DNA of 64,000 nt, from the NCBI RefSeq assembly GCF_037404875.1, contig NZ_JBBELO010000028.1, positions 82,180 through 146,179 of the forward strand, written 5' to 3'. This DNA is from Orlajensenia sp037404875 (GTDB taxonomy: Bacteria; Actinomycetota; Actinomycetes; Actinomycetales; Microbacteriaceae). The position numbers and the translations under genes were made by a program. The notes under the pieces are model-generated. The model worked only from the letters and a program-made list of their open reading frames with translations, was not told where the DNA came from and made no database searches. Shown here piece after piece: positions 60,927-64,000 of this stretch (its first letter is position 1; every line of letters begins with the position of its first letter).

Positions 60927-62228
60927 GTGTCCGACCCCGCCATCCTCGCCGAGCAGGCCAACGATTCCAGCTTCGACGACGTGTGGGACGAACTCGTCTG
61001 GCGCGGCCTCGTGCACGTCTCCACCAACGAGGTGGAGCTGAAACAGGCACTCGCCGCCGGTCCGCTGACCTTCTACTGCGGTTTCGATCCGACTGCGCCG
61101 AGCCTGCACCTGGGCAATCTCGTTCAGCTGCTCACGATGCGCCGACTCCAGCTCGCCGGCCACCGGCCGCTCGGCCTCGTCGGCGGCTCGACGGGCCTCA
61201 TCGGCGACCCGCGACCGACGGCCGAACGCGTGCTCAACGCCCGGGAGACCGTCGGAGAGTGGGTCGACGCCCTGCGCGCGCAGGTCTCGCGCTTCCTCAG
61301 TTCCGAGGACCCGAACCCGGTGACCCTCGTCAACAACCTGGACTGGACGGCGCCCCTCTCGGCCATCGACTTCCTGCGCGAGATCGGCAAGCACTACCGC
61401 GTCGGCACGATGCTCAAGAAGGATGCCGTCGCCGCTCGCCTGAATTCCGACGCCGGCATCAGCTACACGGAGTTCAGCTACCAGATCTTGCAGGGATTCG
61501 ACTACCTCGAGCTGTTCCGGCAGTACGACTGCGTGCTGCAGACCGGCGGAAGCGACCAGTGGGGCAACCTCACGAGCGGCATCGACCTCATCCACCGCGT
61601 CGAGGGCGCGAGCGTGCACGCGATCGGCACCCCGCTGATCACCAACAGCGACGGCACGAAATTCGGCAAGAGCGAGGGGAATGCGATCTGGCTCGACTCC
61701 GCGCTGGTCAGCCCGTACGCGTTCTTCCAGTTCTGGCTGAACACCGACGACGCCGATGTCATCGAACGCCTGAAGGTGTTCACCTTCCTCTCGCGGTCCG
61801 AGATCGAGCGCCTCGAGCAGGCGGTGCTCGACGCTCCGTTCCGTCGCGAGGCGCAGCGCACGCTCGCGCATGCGGTGACCGCCATCGTGCACGGAGAGGA
61901 TGCGACGCAGAAGGTCATCGCCGCATCGGATGCGCTGTTCGGCCAGGGCGACCTCGCCGCCCTCGATGCCGACACGCTCGAGACGGCGTTGCGGGAACTG
62001 CCGAACACGACGACGTCGCCCGACGCACCCGTCGCCCAGCTGCTCGCCGACACGGGCCTCGTCGGCAGCCTCAGCGAAGCGCGCCGGGCCATCCGCCAGG
62101 GCGGAGTGTCGGTCAACAATGCGAAGATCTCGGACGAGTCCGCGACCATCGCCGACTGGACGCTGCCCGCAGGCATGGCCGTACTCCGACGCGGCAAGAA
62201 GACCCTCGCGGGAATCTTCGTCGAGTAG
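60927..62228 (+). CDS. tyrS: Tyrosyl-tRNA synthetase
   Basis: Class I synthetase of 433 aa. The HIGH-type motif is PSLHLGNLVQ, tyrosine binding involves YCGFDPTAPS and QILQGFDYLELFRQYDC, and the KMSKS-type motif is KFGKSEGNAIWL. A C-terminal S4 RNA-binding domain is visible (GLVGSLSEARRAIRQGGVSVNNAK). The GTG start stands 6 nt after TAGCCT. It converges on the CoA-transferase gene, 8 bp away, with no terminator between. Confidence 0.97.
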   Translation: MSDPAILAEQANDSSFDDVWDELVWRGLVHVSTNEVELKQALAAGPLTFYCGFDPTAPSLHLGNLVQLLTMRRLQLAGHRPLGLVGGSTGLIGDPRPTAERVLNARETVGEWVDALRAQVSRFLSSEDPNPVTLVNNLDWTAPLSAIDFLREIGKHYRVGTMLKKDAVAARLNSDAGISYTEFSYQILQGFDYLELFRQYDCVLQTGGSDQWGNLTSGIDLIHRVEGASVHAIGTPLITNSDGTKFGKSEGNAIWLDSALVSPYAFFQFWLNTDDADVIERLKVFTFLSRSEIERLEQAVLDAPFRREAQRTLAHAVTAIVHGEDATQKVIAASDALFGQGDLAALDADTLETALRELPNTTTSPDAPVAQLLADTGLVGSLSEARRAIRQGGVSVNNAKISDESATIADWTLPAGMAVLRRGKKTLAGIFVE

Positions 62229-62236
62229 CGCTCGGC

Positions 62237-63604
62237 CTACCGCGGCAACCAGGCGGGCGCATCCGTTCCCCACGCATGCGGCGCGTCGGCGAACGTGTCG
62301 GGCATGCCCGCGAGCCGGGCGGCCGGCCGGACGACGCGTACGGTTCCCGCATCCGTTTCGTAGGTGACGGCCTGATCCGAGAGGTCGGGGTCGGCCGCGG
62401 CGCGCTGCTCCGCGGGCAGCGTCAGCAGCTCGGCGGCGATGCGGCGCAGCGAGGTCTGCACGAGATGCGTTCCGCCCTCGGCGCGCTGCCGGGCGAGCGC
62501 GGAAATGACGGCGGCCGCCAGCAGGTAGCCCGCCGAGTGGTCCAAGGCCTGGGCGGGCAACGCCCCCGGCGTCTGGCCATCGGAGGACTCCCGCCAGGCG
62601 ATGCCGGATGCGGCCTGCACGATGCTGTCGAATCCGCGCCGATCTGCGTCCGCTTGCTCGAATCCCCACGCCGACAGGCGGGCGATCACGAGGCCGGGGT
62701 GGCTGTCGGCCAAGGCGTCGGGGTCCAGCCCTAGGCCGCCGAGGCCGCTGGGGCGATAGCCGAGCACCACGACGTCGGCGGATGCGAGCAGCCGGTGGAA
62801 GGTCGCCCTGTCTGCTGCTGCAGCGAGATCGAGCAGTGCCGATCGCTTTCCCGCGCCGGTGTCGAGGTGCTGCCAGGGTAACTCGGGCAGCACGGGGGAG
62901 TCGATCCGCAGCACGTCGGCGCCGAAGTGCGCCAGTGTGCGGGTCGACACGGGGCCGGCGATCACGCGCGTGAGGTCCAGTACGCGGATGCCGGCGAGGG
63001 GAAGCGTGGAATCGCCGATCCACTTGCGCGGCTGTGCCCGCCACGAGCGACGCTCGATGAGGGGCGCTGATGCGCGGCGTTCCTCCTCGAGCGGATCGAC
63101 CTGCGCCGCGACGGCGGCGACCCCGCCGAGTCGCACGACCCGTTCGACGAGCGCAACCGCATCGGTGCGGGCGATCCGCTCCCGCACCTCCTCACGGGTC
63201 GCCTCGGGCGAGACCTCGAGGGCGATCCGCAGCGCCCGCGCGTGATGCGGGTAGTTGCCGTGTGTACGCACCCAGCCCTCTCGTGTCGACCAGAAACCCG
63301 AGAGGGGCGCCCAGACCGCCGGCACCTCGCCGTCGACCAGCAGTGTCCGCTCACTCGAGTAGGCGGCGGCCGTACGGCGGCCATCCGTCTCCGGGCGAAC
63401 GCGTACGCCGGTGCGTTCCTCCACGACGTGGGCGGCGAGAAGGGCGGCCGCGTCCACGCTGTCGCGGGCGAGCGTCGGGACAGGGAGCGCAGAGCTGAGC
63501 GGTACGGCTGCGTCGGCGGCCGGGGCCCGCTCGGCGATGCGGGCATCGAGGCCGAGATCCGCGAGCAGGCGGGCCAGGACGGGACGTGCGACGGAGCTCT
63601 GCAT
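62237..63604 (-). CDS. CaiB/BaiF-type CoA transferase with permuted-looking domain order
   Basis: Family III CoA-transferase-like protein of 455 aa. The usual N-terminal core motif LAGIRVLDLTRVIAGPVSTR occurs only at about residues 204-223 and continues LAHFGADVLRID and WQHLDTGAGKRSALLDL. A segment that usually lies in the later part of the fold, REGWVRTHGNYPHHARALR, occurs earlier (about 108-126). The protein therefore looks permuted or fused from two halves. ATG 63604 is preferred over the longer frame; CAGACT stands 6 nt upstream. CoA donor and acceptor are unknown. Confidence 0.8.
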   Translation of the reverse strand: MQSSVARPVLARLLADLGLDARIAERAPAADAAVPLSSALPVPTLARDSVDAAALLAAHVVEERTGVRVRPETDGRRTAAAYSSERTLLVDGEVPAVWAPLSGFWSTREGWVRTHGNYPHHARALRIALEVSPEATREEVRERIARTDAVALVERVVRLGGVAAVAAQVDPLEEERRASAPLIERRSWRAQPRKWIGDSTLPLAGIRVLDLTRVIAGPVSTRTLAHFGADVLRIDSPVLPELPWQHLDTGAGKRSALLDLAAAADRATFHRLLASADVVVLGYRPSGLGGLGLDPDALADSHPGLVIARLSAWGFEQADADRRGFDSIVQAASGIAWRESSDGQTPGALPAQALDHSAGYLLAAAVISALARQRAEGGTHLVQTSLRRIAAELLTLPAEQRAAADPDLSDQAVTYETDAGTVRVVRPAARLAGMPDTFADAPHAWGTDAPAWLPR

Positions 63605-63778
63605 GGCTCCAGTCTGGCGCGACACGCCCGGGCCGTGGGCCCGATTTGCCGAGCCCCGGGGAGGCACGTAAATTACTTACTTGTCACCCCAAAGGTGCGG
63701 CGGAGCGGCAAGGTTCACAGAATCTGCGCTCGCCGGCCTCAAGCGGGGACCAATCCCGGTTCAGAACGCATCACTCGC

Positions 63779-63807
63779 TTGCGAGCAGGTGTGTGGCGGC
63801 CTAAGAT
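63779..63807 (+). promoter_or_regulatory. Candidate rRNA operon promoter
   Basis: TTGCGA (63779-63784), a 17-bp spacer and TAAGAT (63802-63807). A second -10-like cluster TAGGGTAAGGT (63891-63901) lies downstream without a good -35. The 396-bp region from 63605 to the window edge holds no protein gene. Confidence 0.45.
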
Positions 63808-63818
63808 TGTAAATCCCT

Positions 63819-63871
63819 AAGACATGAAGCTTCGAGCTTCTCCCGTGTCTTCACCTCGTCTGAAAGAGGTG
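63819..63871 (+). other. Two consecutive hairpins in the pre-rRNA leader
   Basis: Hairpin 1 has AAGACA/TGTCTT (63819-63824, 63846-63851) enclosing GAAGCT-TCG-AGCTTC (63826-63840). Hairpin 2 is CACCTC/GAGGTG (63852-63857, 63866-63871) around GTCTGAAA. No T tract follows, so they are not typical terminators. Confidence 0.55.
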
Positions 63872-63953
63872 GTCCCATGCGGGGAAATCATAGGGTAAGG
63901 TAGACAAGTTGCCTCGGCGGCGGTCCTGAGAAGGTTCGCGCCGGGTGCGTCTG

Positions 63954-64000
63954 GTCCTTGAGAACTCAACAGCGTGCACATTGTCAAATGCCAAATACCC
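63954..64000 (+). other. Probable 16S rRNA leader (rrn operon continues right of window)
   Basis: The stretch GTCCTTGAGAACTCAACAGC and the following GTGCACATTGTCAAATGCC resemble the pre-16S leader found upstream of rrs in Micrococcales. The 16S gene itself would begin beyond base 64000 and is not seen. Confidence 0.55.

Noticed and set aside
63605..63780. Possible extra tRNA before the rRNA leader
   Set aside because: No stretch folds into a cloverleaf. The GGTTC-like bits lack partner arms.

Overview
The window is a continuous piece of chromosome from a high-GC Gram-positive bacterium. Every gene is strongly GC-biased, the gene order is actinobacterial (hisC-hisB-hisH-priA, lhr-nei, infC-rpmI-rplT-trmH, gluABCD, argCJBDFH) and the proteins read as Microbacteriaceae-like. 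The family assignment is inferred from protein and repeat style, not computed. There is no transposase, integrase, phage gene or CRISPR array.

Layout. 0-6 kb: end of topA, then tmk, holB, an exported S33-type peptidase and tRNA-Thr(CGU). 6-18 kb: accessory enzymes and regulators. These are an alpha/beta hydrolase, a minus-strand SDR-LtrA-ABC-F group, an SRPBCC-VOC-NTF2 group followed by a large ATP-binding LuxR regulator, a secreted type-B esterase and a TetR/MFS divergon. 19-25 kb: oxidoreductase, D,D-carboxypeptidase, nicotinamidase-like hydrolase, RsmC-like methyltransferase and HflX. 25-30 kb: metF-metE, then a 0.6 kb non-coding repeat array, then lexA. 30-36 kb: a LysM protein divergent from lexA (the classic SOS division-inhibitor position), hisCBH-priA, an SseB-like gene and a PLP decarboxylase. 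36-42 kb: the lhr-nei repair pair. 42-45 kb: the infC-rpmI-rplT operon and a TrmH-type methylase. 45-48 kb: a glutamate-type ABC importer. 48-52 kb: pheST. 52-59 kb: argCJBDFH and a 3-methyladenine glycosylase. 59-64 kb: a SatD-like gene with its membrane partner, tyrS, a CoA transferase, and at the right edge what looks like the leader of an rRNA operon.

Most notable observations. (1) A 27-codon, arginine-rich leader ORF (7 Arg codons, 5 of them in the last 8) lies between a well-formed promoter and argC. It is followed by alternative RNA pairings that reach the argC ribosome-binding site, so it is a candidate arginine attenuation system in an arg cluster that carries no argR. (2) Three intergenic elements (22.2, 41.8 and 52.0 kb) share one nested-hairpin architecture, and the third differs by compensatory changes in the outer stem. 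(3) The metE-lexA gap holds about eight copies of a GAGAACGCAGA-type repeat, bounded at both ends by near-perfect hairpins. (4) At least thirteen genes show TAnnnT followed by 6-8 nt and the start codon, the signature of leaderless transcripts. (5) infC begins with ATC. (6) Short tandem duplications repeatedly span stop codons (periods 17, 28, 31 and 59 bp).

Functionally the window is mostly housekeeping: replication, translation, amino-acid biosynthesis and transport, and repair. The accessory enzymes lie mainly between 6 and 20 kb.
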